A stretch of DNA of 64,000 nucleotides from Holacanthus passer (lineage: Eukaryota; Chordata; Actinopteri; Pomacanthidae), in NCBI GenBank assembly GCA_025331565.1, contig JAFREQ010000030.1:4898001-4962000 (forward strand), written 5' to 3'. Position numbers and translations under genes: made by a program. Of this stretch, positions 1 through 10,810 are shown piece after piece (the stretch's first letter is position 1; every line of letters begins with the position of its first letter). The notes beneath the pieces were generated by a model. The model saw only the letters and a program-made list of their open reading frames with translations, was not told the DNA's origin and ran no database searches.

Positions 1-1320
1 TTTTGCCAGCCACATCTCCAACCTCGCAACTTCTGGCCAGACTGGTCTTGTCCCACCTGGGGGGACTCTGTGGAACAGCACACCACCTCTATGGGAGACC
101 TCAATGCCTTCTCTACAAAGCTCCACATCAGCTGTTTGCCTTGTATATTTTAAACCAAATGTAAAAATGGCATTGAGATCCAGTTTTCAAAATGTTTGTT
201 TCCCTGAAGAATTTGCTCCCCTCCTCTTTAAAAAAAGAAAAAAAGCCTTGCTATTGTTCAGTGTGGGTATGAGCTAAATGAGTGTTGTAACCTGTATTCG
301 TAGGGAAGGGGGGGCTGCCAATGTTCTTTTCCCTCTGAAAGAAATCCAGAGGACCAGAGTTTTGTGTGGTGGTTTTGTAAGGACTGATCTCTCAGGGGAC
401 AAGGGGCCATCCTATAGATGTGTTTATTTTGCAATGTCTTCACTGAAATATACCCCACAGAGCTTTTCCATTGTAGCACAAAGCCCCCCACTCCCCCATG
501 TGTAGCTAAGACCAATTATTTTCTTTCAGTGGGGGGGGAGTCTACTTTTTTTCATTTCTTCATTCCCAAATCATTTTTCGGTTCAGTCTCCTCGTTTCAG
601 CACAGCTACTGACTATTTTCTAAAAGGAACAAAGGTTAACTTTTTTTGGGGTAAATCCTATTTTATTTAATTGCTTTCACTATGAGTTTTTTTTTTGTTT
701 TGTTTTTTAACTTAGGACTTGTCATTTTTAATGATGTACCATTGTGCCCAGTTGGCCCTTGGACACACTCTCAGACCTGGGATGTTGGGTTTTTTTTTCT
801 TGGAGCCAGTTCTGATGGGTCGCACTGCATTCATGCCTAATCAGAGATTCATTGTGGTTACTTAGGCGGACAGAGATTGGTACAGTCTACTGGTCAGGTT
901 GGTCTGAGAGAAGTGTCTATCATATCTAGCGGGGAGGGAACCATTGCACAGCCCCACCCCTCACCTATACTGTACCTCCTGCATCCCTTTTGGCTCTACC
1001 CAACACCCTTGTTGCCGCAGCAGTGTGTATGTTGTATGAGTGTGTGTGTGTGTGTCTGTGAGAGTGCATGGTGTGCTGGGTGAATGGTGTAAAAAATTGC
1101 TGTGTGGTGAGTTGAATGACTAGTTCATATTTTCTGGTCGTCCATGAACAGGAGAGTGAATGTGCTGTGCGTTTGGCAGGGAGGGGAGGCTTGAGTAGAG
1201 CGAGGTGATGGGTTTGACAGCTGTACAGCGGTGGGGGAAACTTAACAAAGCATTCCATCATATCCAAATTGATGTGGAAAACGTGAAATGGTGGCCAATA
1301 AACAAAAAAATTATAAAAAT
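1..1320 (+). other. 3' UTR of an upstream gene (possibly mcrip1)
   Basis: No open frame here looks coding on either strand. The stretch is T-rich and carries a short TG run near 1039-1060. It ends in a canonical AATAAA at 1297-1302 followed by a TG/T-rich downstream element at about 1325-1345, as at a cleavage site. I infer the last part of a long 3' UTR on the + strand. In human, MCRIP1 lies next to PPP1R27, so mcrip1 is the natural candidate, but no coding base of it is in the window. Confidence 0.55.
1297..1302 (+). terminator. Poly(A) signal AATAAA of the upstream gene
   Basis: Canonical hexamer with a T/TG-rich element 25-45 bases downstream. It closes the transcript that enters the window from the left. 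Confidence 0.6.
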
Positions 1321-1504
1321 ACATTTGTCTTCAGTTTTGTTTTGTTTTTTATTGATGTGCACCTTCGGTTTGTGTATTATTACACACATCAACTTCGGAA
1401 GGGAAAAGGGCTTTACGTTTGATTTCTATTTAGAGGTTATGAACAGTTCAGGATGAAAGGGAGCAAAAATCTTAGTTGGAGACTGCTGAACATCTCCATA
1501 CCTA

Positions 1505-1800
1505 AACTCAATTGCCATGAAATTTTGTACGGTCATTCATTGTGCCCAGAGGATGAATCCTACTGATTGGTGGTCTCTTAACTTGTTATCTATTTTATTT
1601 GTCGAACACTTTGGTTTGTGACCAAATACCTGGAAAACTAATGACCTCATCCTCCAATCATTACCTCAAATGCACTTAGTTTAGTGTTTAGTACTAATTG
1701 ACTAACACACGATAAGATACTGAACATGGTAAACATCAGCATCTTAGTATGCTGATTAACAGTTAATGTCTCACTGACTCTTGTCCTCTTGTTTGTCCTA
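1505..1800 (+). repeat. Degraded teleost interspersed repeat (copy 1)
   Basis: Matches a very common non-coding fish repeat known by phrases such as 'ccatgaaattt', 'tgaatcctactga', 'ctttggttt', 'gaccaaatacctg' and 'aacatggtaaacatcagcat'. A second copy on the opposite strand lies at about 47790-47990. The family is recognised from memory; I cannot give a database name. The rest of the spacer up to about 2500 shows no gene. Confidence 0.6.
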
Positions 1801-2516
1801 CACTCAGGGCTGTAGCCTGGATTTTAGAAATACTGAGATGAGTCCGTGTACTACCAATGAACCACCACCCCCTTCAGAATAATTTGACCCAACACCAAAA
1901 AGAAGGTCTTTAGTGTTACACTGTGTGGGAAATGAGAATGGAAATCAGGGCTGAGACTTAAAATTAACCTAACAATTATTTTTCAGTGTTTCAGTTAGTG
2001 TGTAGCCCTTTTTAAATACCTAAAATTTCAGAAAACTGAAAAATCACCATCAATTACCAGAACCAATGTAGAGGATGATCCAAACCATTCAGTCATTTGG
2101 AGATGATCATTACAAATCCCATGTCTCACATCAGTGATTAAGATAGAATATGACTATGAAGACAGCAGCCTTTCATGACTGTTTATGTCAGTGCAGTTCA
2201 TGGTCAACAGCCTACACATGACACTTCACCCCTCCATGCCCCTGCTCTGTTGGCACCGACACACTCCAGCAGTAAACCACTTTTATCCTGCGTGGTGTTT
2301 ACTAGAAGCCTCCAGCCTCCCCCCTCCCTCTCAGCTTGGTATGTCACCACTATCTTTAAGTGGGAAGCATCTGTGTATGAGTGGGTGACAACAGAGAGAG
2401 AGGTTATTGGCTGTCATGTCTGGAGATGTGAGCTGTGTCAGAGGCCAGTGGGAGGGGTCTGACCAGAGGGCTACTCATCTTCCAAATTTCCCCACTGAAT
2501 CTGTGAGGTGTTTCCT

Positions 2517-2544
2517 CCTAAAATAGTCTAACAGAGAGTATAAA
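2517..2544 (+). promoter_or_regulatory. Core promoter of ppp1r27: CArG/MEF2-like box plus TATA
   Basis: CCTAAAATAG at 2517-2526 resembles an SRF CArG box (one mismatch) and is one base short of a MEF2 site. TATAAA follows at 2539-2544, about 230 bases before the start codon. PPP1R27 is mainly a muscle gene in mammals, so a muscle-type box beside a TATA box is plausible. It is inference from motif match only. Confidence 0.4.
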
Positions 2545-2770
2545 GAGGTCCAGAGGGAGGCCTGGCCTTCAGAGGAACGGATCCACTGTAAATACACAGG
2601 AGGACACTGGAGAGCAAGACAGCCACAGTGCTTGATCTTTCTACAGGAGAACGAAAAACCTCATCTGATTTTTCAAGACTTGAGGAAAAGCAAATGCAAT
2701 ATTTGTAAAGGTGTTGCTGGATTTGACCATTTTTTGACAAGAACTAAGAAAAAAATCAACTTGGACCAGG

Positions 2771-3898
2771 ATGAAGTACTACCAGTGCCCCGTGTCCCAG
2801 ACCATGGGAATCAAGGCTTACTCCCAGGACTGCGACGTCCCAGTCAGCTGCAAGAGCTCTGCCTCTCTGAAGCCAATCCGCAGTGTGCACTTCCCCAATG
2901 ACATCGTTTTCCAGGACTATGTGCGACACGGAGAGCTGGAGAGGATCGGGCGTTTCATCCGAGCCAACAGAGTCACCCTGGACACCATCTACCACTCTGG
3001 TGAGAGCCCATGAAACTTTTACATCACAATCATCTAGGAAACACAAATTATGCTTATTTAACCACAAACATTATTCTGTGCTGAACTAATGGTTACTTCT
3101 CACTGCCCTCTCTATGTAGGCATGGCTGCCATCCATGAGGCCGTCCTGTCTGGGAACCTGGAGTGTGTGAAGCTGCTGGTCCACTACGGAGCAGACATCC
3201 ACCAGAGGGACGAGGAGGGATGGACCCCACTGCACATGGCCTGCAGCGACGGCTTCCCGCACATTGCACGGTGAGCATCTGCTCGTACACAAACTAGAAT
3301 AGTCACTGGACAATGAAAGCTCTATTTCAGTTTAAAGTGAGTATGTGACTGTTGAACTGGAGCCATTGTTGCCACAAGTGACAATTACAGGATAGTGGTA
3401 GATGCTAAAATATAGTGCAACAGCAGAAAAAGTGCCAGATTCAGCAAAGTGGATTCGTAATGTCCATTATAGAGCAATATCTTTCTAAATTTTGTCACAG
3501 TTAACATTAGCAACTACTTTGAATTTCTCTCAAAATGCAGCCAGTGGGAAGCAGCTGTTGTTACATGTTTACACATTTGCAAACACATACCAACACACAC
3601 AGCTCTCCTGCACCACAGAGGTAAGAGAAGCTGGAGGAGCTGCTGCATTCCTGCACCCTGTTGACCTTCCTGACACTGAAGTATGACACAAACTGGCATT
3701 GAGTTTGCCAAAGTGTCAAAGCAGCAGGATTTGACCTCTTAGTAAGCAGGGTTATATTGTGTTTCCTCCAGCTACCTTCTCTCGCTGGGCGCCGACCCCG
3801 AGCTGGAGAACGACTGCGGGGAGAAGCCGGCTGACCTCATCGACCCAGACAACAACAAGGAGCTGCTGGAGCTCTTTGGTCTGGCCGACAATGACTGA
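2771..3898 (+). CDS. ppp1r27: Protein phosphatase 1 regulatory subunit 27 (dysferlin-interacting protein 1)
   Basis: Three exons: 2771-2999, 3120-3270 and 3772-3898, giving 168 aa; the human protein is about 154. The start ATG is the first in frame after the TATA-driven leader. Residues 37-41 read RSVHF, the RVxF-type docking motif for the PP1 catalytic subunit, in the same context as human (SVxFPND). Two ankyrin repeats follow: about 77-109 (AAIHEAVLSGNLECVKLL) and about 110-142 (GWTPLHMACSDG), then an acidic tail (PADLIDPD). The family inhibits PP1 and binds dysferlin in muscle. The N-terminal about 35 residues differ from human, as expected for a disordered arm. Splice phases 1 and 2 close exactly. 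The 3' UTR runs to AATAAA at 4473-4478. Identity is firm; function is by homology. Confidence 0.93.
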
Positions 3899-4472
3899 GG
3901 ACATCTGGCTTTTAAAGCCACAAGAGTCTGAAACCTATTGGCCAGTCACCAGACTGCTCTGCAGGGATGGACAGAAAAGGCCACGTCAGTCCAGCATCCT
4001 GATTTTGTGAGCTGCCTGAGCTCTGGAGGTCAAGGACAGTGGATGTGTGGTGGAGGGGGAGCCGACAGAGTGGCCTCCTGAATGGAGTGAACCTTTGCTG
4101 GTGGGGGCGGGCCTCTGATCTCCAGCTGTACAGATTTGCTGTATCCTGTAAGAGCTTCAAATCTTTTTATACTGTAGTGAACTGAATGAACCATTTGGTT
4201 TGAAGTTGTTGATTTGATTTGGCATGTCGCTGGGATTAGGAGGGCTTCTGAATGTTGTGAAACTCGAAACTGTTGTTGCTGCTCAGTTCATTAACGCCTC
4301 TCTGAAAGCTAAGATTAGCAAAACCAAACAGGCTTGTGTTAACTGCCTTACTAGCAAATGCAACTGATCAGAAGTTAGAAGCATTTTTTTATATATTTGC
4401 CTTTTGATCACTTTAAGACTTGAACAGTATTCATTACACATTGTTTGTACATGACTTTTTTATACTTTTTAA

Positions 4473-4478
4473 AATAAA
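4473..4478 (+). terminator. ppp1r27: Poly(A) signal AATAAA of ppp1r27
   Basis: Canonical signal 575 bases after the ppp1r27 stop codon, preceded by a T-rich tract. Nothing coding lies between stop and signal. Confidence 0.7.
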
Positions 4479-4499
4479 GTTCATCAGACAATAACTTTC

Positions 4500-5475
4500 A
4501 ATATGTCTGACATTTCCTTTATGTCCCAGCACAGTGAGAGCAAAACTGATCAAAACACAACCATGAACATCAGAATGAGCATCACTTTCAGCTCCAGTCA
4601 GTTCCAGACTTGAGGTATTCTGGCACCATTTCACCTACTAGCAAGGTGTATGTAAAAAGTGGCCATCTTAAAGATGAAACACTGAAAATGAGGTTATCAT
4701 GCACAATGGTCAACACGTGCAGTTCTCTATTCTGCCAAGGCCAGTTTTCATCCTCAGAAAGTTCCCTAAAGTAAATCAGCTATTTTGAGACAAAGAATTG
4801 AGGAACTTAAAGCTGCACAAATCAAAAATTGTGTTAAGTTTCTGTGTAGTTCTGCAATATTTTTATTCTTTTTTCTGCCCACAAGCAGTACTGTCATCAA
4901 CCTCATTTTCAACAGTCAAAATGCTCTGATAAGCCCACACTGCACTCCCCAACACCAAACCTCCTCCACTGCCCCCAGGTGGCCAAAAACATCAACTATT
5001 GCTGCTGTAAAGATACAAAACATTTGTCTGGATTGATAAATGAGCCAAAATCATCAAAAAAAAAAATAAAGTAAAATCCCCATTTCCATTTCAAAGGAAA
5101 AATTTTGACTCTGATTAAGTGCCTCTTGAGGCCCATTACTGGAAACACAAAACAACCTGGTTAATCTCATCAAGTGGGATTAATGTCAGAATCAGTCAGC
5201 CATACACTGAAATTCAGGTCATATGCTTTGAAACTGCTACCACAGAGGCTTCTGGAGCAATCAACCATACTGATGAAACAACATGTCCCATGCAAAGTAA
5301 GAGGCATACAGTGCATGTGATGTAGGTTTTTTTTTTTTAATCACATATTAAATCTGTCAACAGAATGCAACAGGTTCCAAATGTCCTTTGCATTATATCA
5401 GATGGAGAAAAACAAAAACATAGTTATGTACAGTTGATATAAAAATGGAATCCATGAACAGGCCTCTGTGAGGGT
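4500..5475. other. Intergenic, convergent ppp1r27/anapc11; no gene seen
   Basis: AT-rich spacer between two converging 3' ends. Short open frames occur but none has protein-like composition or splice support. About 4785-5000 resembles a common fish repeat ('cccccaggtggcc' context), low confidence. An A-run lies at 5056-5066 and a T-run at 5328-5338. Confidence 0.5.
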
Positions 5476-5478
5476 GTC

Positions 5479-5484
5479 TTTATT
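5479..5484 (-). terminator. anapc11: Candidate poly(A) signal of anapc11 (TTTATT on + strand)
   Basis: Reads AATAAA on the minus strand, only about 45 bases past the stop codon. A short 3' UTR is plausible for this small gene, but a later signal cannot be excluded. Confidence 0.45.
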
Positions 5485-5526
5485 TGTGAGTCTCTGTAGG
5501 TGTAGAGCAACGCCGCCTGTACAGGT

Positions 5527-7192
5527 TCATTCTTTGAACTTCCACTCCTGTCTGCACATGGGGCACTGCTGCTGGACCTGCTGTGAGTTCAGCCATTTCA
5601 AGATGCAGTGCATGTGGAAACAGTGGGAGCACTGACCCCAGACCAGCGGGCAGTCGTCCCCAGGCACTTTACCTGCAAAATAAGCTTAATATTACAACTC
5701 AGTAAGAAAGTAACAGTAAGAGATACTCAGAAAAAGAATGTTAACCAACAATACTCATCACTGAATATAAACGCCTATTGGTTACAGTATACATTACAGT
5801 TTTACTATTACAGTTCAATGTCCTAAATTTAATGAAAATACCAGTTATAAATCATTTTCAGGAGTGCATCGAAATTTGGATCAACTTTTATTACTGCATC
5901 ACTACACGTTTCCTTTTATATTTACTGAGTATGTTTCCAACCGACTGTAGCGAGCTTTACAAAGATATTGATATATTTTGCTTCTCAAAACATGCCAAAC
6001 CATGGAAAAGCCTCAAGTGTGCATCCATAAACCAATAAATGAAAGGCATGTGAGGAAAAAACTAAGTGCTGGAGTTACACTATACAACTGCGGTGTTGTT
6101 AAGTTTTCACAAGAATTTTCACGATGTGCAAAAGTCTTGATGCAAAGAGCCAAAATGACATGCTACATTTTTTCCTCACACACAATGTGATCACATGCGC
6201 AGTCCTCTGAAAACAGCCAAGCATTTCTCTTTGTTTTAACATTACCCTGGTTAGCGTTGTGACAAAACAGTTAATTACTTCATCGCTCTGATGGATAACT
6301 GTCAAAATATTGGAATGATTTAGTGTCTGTTACAGTAGTGTAAATTGTGGTTTAATGTTATGTGCTTTCTGGCATGGCAGTATTACTATAGCTTGCAATA
6401 TTTTAGCTTATTTTTCTCATTTTGCAAGTAATTAAAAAATCTATGGTCTCATGTCTTGAAAAAAAAAAACATACTTTGTGGTAAGAGAGAGAGAATATGT
6501 ACAAATACAGCCACAAATATCAATGGCTTGTACTCTGAATAATGATTATGGAAAGCCCAACTTAAAAAGGTAGTGTATAGTGCAAATTTATTTACTGTAT
6601 ATTCACAGTAATACTGCATATTCCATAAATAAAATTACACTTTTTACTCATTCATATTCTACATCCTTTAAAATACTGACATCTGCAAAAATAAATGTCC
6701 ATTGATTTTCACTTGTGTTTGTATAACCTTTAAGGAAATACATGCTGAGGGTTAGTCATTCAAAATGCAAAATGACTAAAATGCAGACATTAAACACAGG
6801 CAATGCAGTGATGTTCTGATAAACTTGAGATTTTGAGTATAACATTGAGTGTTCACTGTACTGCAGATTAAAACTCTGGTGTGAGAGGACGAACCTGATC
6901 AACTATGACATGAATAATTATTTACTTCAAATATGTAGTTTGACTTGTACAGTAAGTACGACAATAATGATGTTACATTTTTTAGCTTATCTCTTTCATT
7001 TAGGGGGGTATGTGCGCTTCTAATGCTGGATCATTACACACGGAATGTACCATAAGGCTAACGCTAGCTTGGTTACTCACAGTCTGGACAGCAGCCATTG
7101 AAGGGCATCCTGCAGATCCCACAGTTTTCATCATTGGCCACCCACAACCAAGAGGCCACTCCGTTCCACTGTCGGATCTTTACCTTCATCAT
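5527..7192 (-). CDS. anapc11: Anaphase-promoting complex subunit 11 (RING-H2 E3 subunit)
   Basis: Two coding exons on the minus strand: 7189-7081 (start through CCPD) and 5672-5527. The join restores a split Cys codon and gives 84 aa, the same length as human APC11. The sequence carries the RING-H2 zinc ligands: ENCGIC, NGCCPDC, DDCPLVWGQCSHCFHMHC and CPMC, ending QEWKFKE. Human Cys7 is Gln here; it is not a zinc ligand. Subunit 11 pairs with the cullin-like APC2 and recruits the E2 to ubiquitinate cyclin B and securin in mitosis. The acceptor lies just before the start, so ATGATG opens the exon: 7192 and 7189 are both possible, and 7189 matches the conserved MKVKI start. A non-coding first exon probably lies near 7340-7500. 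The 1.4 kb intron holds a dispersed repeat at 6067-6266. Confidence 0.95.
6067..6266. repeat. 200-bp dispersed repeat, copy 1 (in anapc11 intron)
   Basis: Closely similar over its whole length to 9768-9965, with scattered substitutions. Both copies run from 'tgctggagttacactata' to 'ttgtgacaaa'. A minus-strand frame is open in both copies but contains no domain I recognise. The two copies have different flanks, so this is a mobile unit or an old duplication. Confidence 0.8.
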
Positions 7193-7338
7193 CTGTGTCC
7201 AACAAGAGCAGAAACACTCAACAACACACGCCCGTGTGAACCAAAGCAGCTAGCGTTAGCATGCGAGCTAATGTTGACAGATAAGTTCTGGAGCTAGCTG
7301 TTGTTAGATACATAACATTAGACATTAAATGACTTACT

Positions 7339-7505
7339 AAGCGGCGTCTACTTCAGATATCCAACACGAGTTAAGTCATAGTGTTTCCTTGTGAGGCAGA
7401 AATCATGTTATGGTTAGTTTAATATTAGGCAACAACATACAGCTAAAATTTTAGTAGCCCGGGTAAAATGTCCTTCTTCTTCATCTACGGCTATTCCGGC
7501 CGTCT
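7339..7505 (-). promoter_or_regulatory. anapc11: Probable 5' UTR exon and promoter of anapc11
   Basis: On the minus strand a good donor (TTAGTAAG) lies near 7339, downstream of a moderately CpG-bearing stretch. An ETS-type CCGGAA occurs at about 7495-7500. The exon would be non-coding, matching the human gene layout. No transcript evidence is available, so the exon limits are approximate. Confidence 0.45.
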
Positions 7506-8345
7506 ATATGCTGGGGGGCGAAACACTGCCCTCCACAGGCCATTTAGTTAAAAGCAGGTAGATAATTGAGAACTTTTATCAAGAAAACAAAAGATACTCT
7601 CAAGTCTTTAATGCCTAGAATTTATATATAGTTGTTAGTTGAATTATATTCAAAGAAGTAAGTCACCGAAGAATGGTTGAGAAAAAACTTTGCATTTCAA
7701 GGAAGCATAGACCAGAAACACCTACAAAAACAACAAAACATAAGCTACGGTCTGCAGACTAAAGATTGGGGGGTTGAGTGTTATAAAAGAATAATGCAAT
7801 TTCGGTAGTTAGGAGAACACAGTTGCATCTCAGAATAATAAGTGTGTTGTTGAGTCCTCTGTGAGGATCATTTGCAGACACACAGAGCATTGCATTCCTT
7901 AATTGTGAGACACTGGTGTCAGACTGTAAAATACGGTATTATACAGATACTCACTGCCTGTTGAAATTTAAGACTTGCCTTTAGTAAATACATATATAAC
8001 TAATTACAAATTAGGCATTATTCCATGACAAATGATTTATGTTACAAATGTATGAACATTTTTTGCCTGTAATCTGACAACCAACCAGTAACCACAATTA
8101 TGCTTCACATTCTAAACAGCACTGTGATTTTTCCACTGGGCAGCTATGTCATATAATAACTCTTTGGCTTTTATCATATGAACCTCCCTTCAGCCCTAGA
8201 TGGTGCTTCCTGAAAGTGTGGTAAGAGTGTAAACATAGTACAGTGAGATAGTGCAGTGCCGGTCAGAGTCAACCACCTGTCAAACATGCTGTTGTACATG
8301 TAAAAGAAGCCAGCACATTGATCGCACACAACAGTCACAGTATAC
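7505..8345. other. Intergenic spacer, no gene seen
   Basis: AT-rich sequence upstream of anapc11. I see no exon with splice sites, no RNA gene and no repeat that I can name until the Penelope-like fragment starts near 8350. Confidence 0.5.
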
Positions 8346-8405
8346 AAGTGCAAGTTGAATCAAAGGCAACTGGACTTGATGTAGATTCTTGAAGACGTTT
8401 CACTT

Positions 8406-8433
8406 CATTTCAAGCTTCTTCAGTTCTGACTGA
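8406..8433. repeat. Left copy of a 28-base perfect direct repeat (target-site duplication)
   Basis: Identical to 8802-8829, and both copies are Penelope-like element sequence. They bracket the 368-base insert exactly, as a target-site duplication would. Confidence 0.75.
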
Positions 8434-8802
8434 GGCCTTTAATGCTTGTAACAAATAAATAGCTAAAAAGTAATAATTCTTAATCATAAACTGACTCTTC
8501 ACTTATCTCTTTATTTGATCCTTTCTCTAATCTTATTGTTTGTTTGTTTTCTTCTTTATAACTTTTTATTGTGTTCTGTTTCACATGTAGTCTCCAGTAC
8601 CAGTACTTTTAATGTTTTCAGTTGCCATACTGTGTTGTCACTTTGTAAACAGTGTATGTTTTCATGCTGCCTTGCTGCAGAAAGAATTTCCTTTTTGTGG
8701 GACAATTAAGATCTTAACTAAATTTTGACAGAACATTTTCTAAATCTGAAACAGAATCAGTACTGCACTTGTTTTATAACTGCTGGTAGAGTCAACGGTT
8801 AC
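8434..8802. mobile_element. 368-bp dispersed repeat, copy 1
   Basis: Nearly identical to 11612-11942, except for about 45 bases missing from the latter (around 8570-8610). Contains a phrase like the tail of fish L2-type LINEs ('gaatttcctttttgtggga') at about 8684-8702. No coding capacity seen. It looks like a short non-autonomous retroelement; the class is inferred. Confidence 0.7.
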
Positions 8803-8829
8803 ATTTCAAGCTTCTTCAGTTCTGACTGA
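8802..8829. repeat. Right copy of the 28-base perfect direct repeat
   Basis: Identical to 8406-8433. After this copy the Penelope-like sequence resumes in phase with its known 3' region. Confidence 0.75.
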
Positions 8830-9649
8830 CTGGCACGGAGACCCAGGAACTTAGACCTCTGTGGAGTCGTTAACTGCGTCATTGATACCACTTAGTATGC
8901 GGGTGCTCCTGGGTGTTAAACGACGGTCGTTGAGAGTCGTTTGTGAGTCACATGATACCAAGTGTGAATGACCTTTAACACTTTCACAGGTGGGAGACAG
9001 GTGATGTCTGAGGCATCCTCCTCTGTTGAGTGCTGGCTTCTCTACTCTGACATAGATGGCCTCTTTCACTCCTCTTTCAAACCACCTATCTTCCCTGTCC
9101 AAAATATGTACATTGTTGTCGTCGTAAGAGTGTCCCTTTTCCTTGAGGTGGAGGTAAACTGCTGAATCTTGGCCTGAGGAGTTGGACCTCCTGTGTTGAG
9201 TCACCTGGGTGACTGAGAACCTTCACAGACACAACAGCCACAGGTTACAGAGAGCTGGACTTTGCCATTTAGCCTGTTTTCAGTTTGCCTCAGCCAGACA
9301 ATGTTCTGAATTTTACTTTAGAAAGTTTCTGTCCTTCTGAAAAATCTGAAACATAACCCTGGAGTTGTCTGTCAATATTATAAGATATGTGAAAAGACAT
9401 TGTAAATGTTCTTCTGTGGGCCTGCAAAAATGTAAACACTTACACATGATAAAGAGATTATTTACATTGGGATTTACACTACTTTTTAGACTACTTTCTA
9501 ACAAAGAAACAGTTCCAGTTAAATTGGTGGTGCTAATGTGTCATAAAAGGTATCTATCTGCCTGTCTGTCTCATTTATTCAAGTACTGCACTTAATTACA
9601 ATTTTGCTAATTAACATTTACATTTATCTGATAGTTAGCATTTCCAAGA

Positions 9650-10810
9650 TTTTGAATACGCCTATTGTCTGTCTACCACCTTTGAACAACAATTGAATGC
9701 AGTACAAAGACAAAGTATTTAATGTTCAAACTGATAAACTTTATTGTTTTTTGGAAATATACATTAATGCTGGAGTTACACTATACAACTGCTATGGTCA
9801 AGTTTTCACAAGAATTTTCACAAAGTGCAAAAGTCTTGATACAAAGAGCCAAAATGACATGCTACATTTTTTCCTCACATACAATGTGATCACATGCTCA
9901 GTCCTCTGAAAACAACCAAGCATTTCTCTTTGTTTTAACATTACCCTGGTTAGCATTGTGACAAAGCAAATTTTGAATACATCTATTGTCTGTCTACCAC
10001 CCTGGTTCCAAAGTAGTTGACCTATATTAAATTGAATGCAATACAAAGACAAGGTATGTAGTGTTCAGGCTGATAAACTTTATTTTTTTTGTAAATATAC
10101 ATTAATTCTGAATTTGATGCCTGCAACATGTTCCAAAAAAGTTGGGACAAGGGCATGTTTAACACTGTGTTACATCACCTTTTAACAACACTCAGTAAGC
10201 GTTTGGGAACTGAGGACACTAATTGTTGAACTTTTGAAAGTAAAATTCTTTCCCATTCTTGCTTGATATGTGACTTCAGCTGCTCAACAGTTCAGGGCCT
10301 CCACTGTCATATTTTGTGCTACATAATGTCTGGACTATAGGCGGGCCAATCTAGCACCTGCACTCTTTTACAATGAAGCCGTGCTGTTGTAACATGTATA
10401 GAATGTGTCTTGACATTGTCTTGCTGGCAGGGACATCCCTGAAAAAGACGTTGTCTGAATGACAGTATATGTTGCTCCAAAACCTGCATGTACTTTTCAG
10501 CATTAATGGTGCCTTCACAGATGTGCAAGTTCCCCATGCCATGGAGGGTAACCATATTATGACAGATGCATGCTTTTGAAAGTGATGAACCTCTCTCCAT
10601 CCTCGCTTGTGAACGACTGAGTCTTTCCAGGATGCCCTTTCATACCCAATCATGATACTATCACCTGTTACCAGTGAACCTGTTTACCTGTGGAATGATA
10701 CAAACAGGCCCAACTTCTTTGAAATGTGTCGCAGGCATCAAATTCAGAATATTTACAAAAATCAATCAAGCTGATGAGGTAAAACATCAAATATATTGTA
10801 TTTGTACTGT
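9650..10810 (-). mobile_element. Tc1/mariner-type transposon relic with tandem left end
   Basis: The left terminal repeat occurs twice (about 9650-9767 and 9971-10115) with the 198-base dispersed repeat between. The right terminal repeat, its inverse, is at about 10728-10809; both ends share a 'gaatttgatgcctgc' core. The minus-strand transposase remnant at 10653-10319 keeps the first residues (MERGSSLS), then jumps to the catalytic core (HGMGNLHICEGTINAE, QQDN) and breaks off after YSPD; the third catalytic residue is lost, and stop codons and a degraded C-terminus follow down to about 10150. Most of the DNA-binding half is deleted. The family is a common fish Tc1-like element, recognised from memory. 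Confidence 0.85.
9768..9965. repeat. 200-bp dispersed repeat, copy 2
   Basis: Second copy of the unit at 6067-6266, in the same orientation. Here it sits exactly between two copies of the Tc1-like left terminal repeat. Confidence 0.8.

Larger units (their letters stand above)
8350..9215 (-). mobile_element. 3' fragment of a Penelope-like retroelement, split by an insertion
   Basis: Minus-strand frame 9204-8851 ends with the C-terminal half of the GIY-YIG endonuclease domain of fish Penelope-like elements: residues such as HLKEKGHS, ILDREDRWFERGVKEA and PALNRGG, which hold the family's Glu and Asn positions. The GIY-YIG N-terminal half and the reverse transcriptase are absent, so it is dead. 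The element's 3' non-coding end continues to about 8350, but is interrupted by a 368-base insert at 8434-8801. Family recognised from memory of the protein; no search was run. Confidence 0.75.

Noticed and set aside
965..1324. 119-codon minus-strand open frame
   Set aside because: Low-complexity translation of a CA/TG run in a 3' UTR; no domain and no splice context.
9798..10052. Possible gene: conserved minus-strand frame shared with 6099-6305
   Set aside because: The similarity comes from the whole 200-base repeat, including non-coding flanks, so it does not show coding selection.
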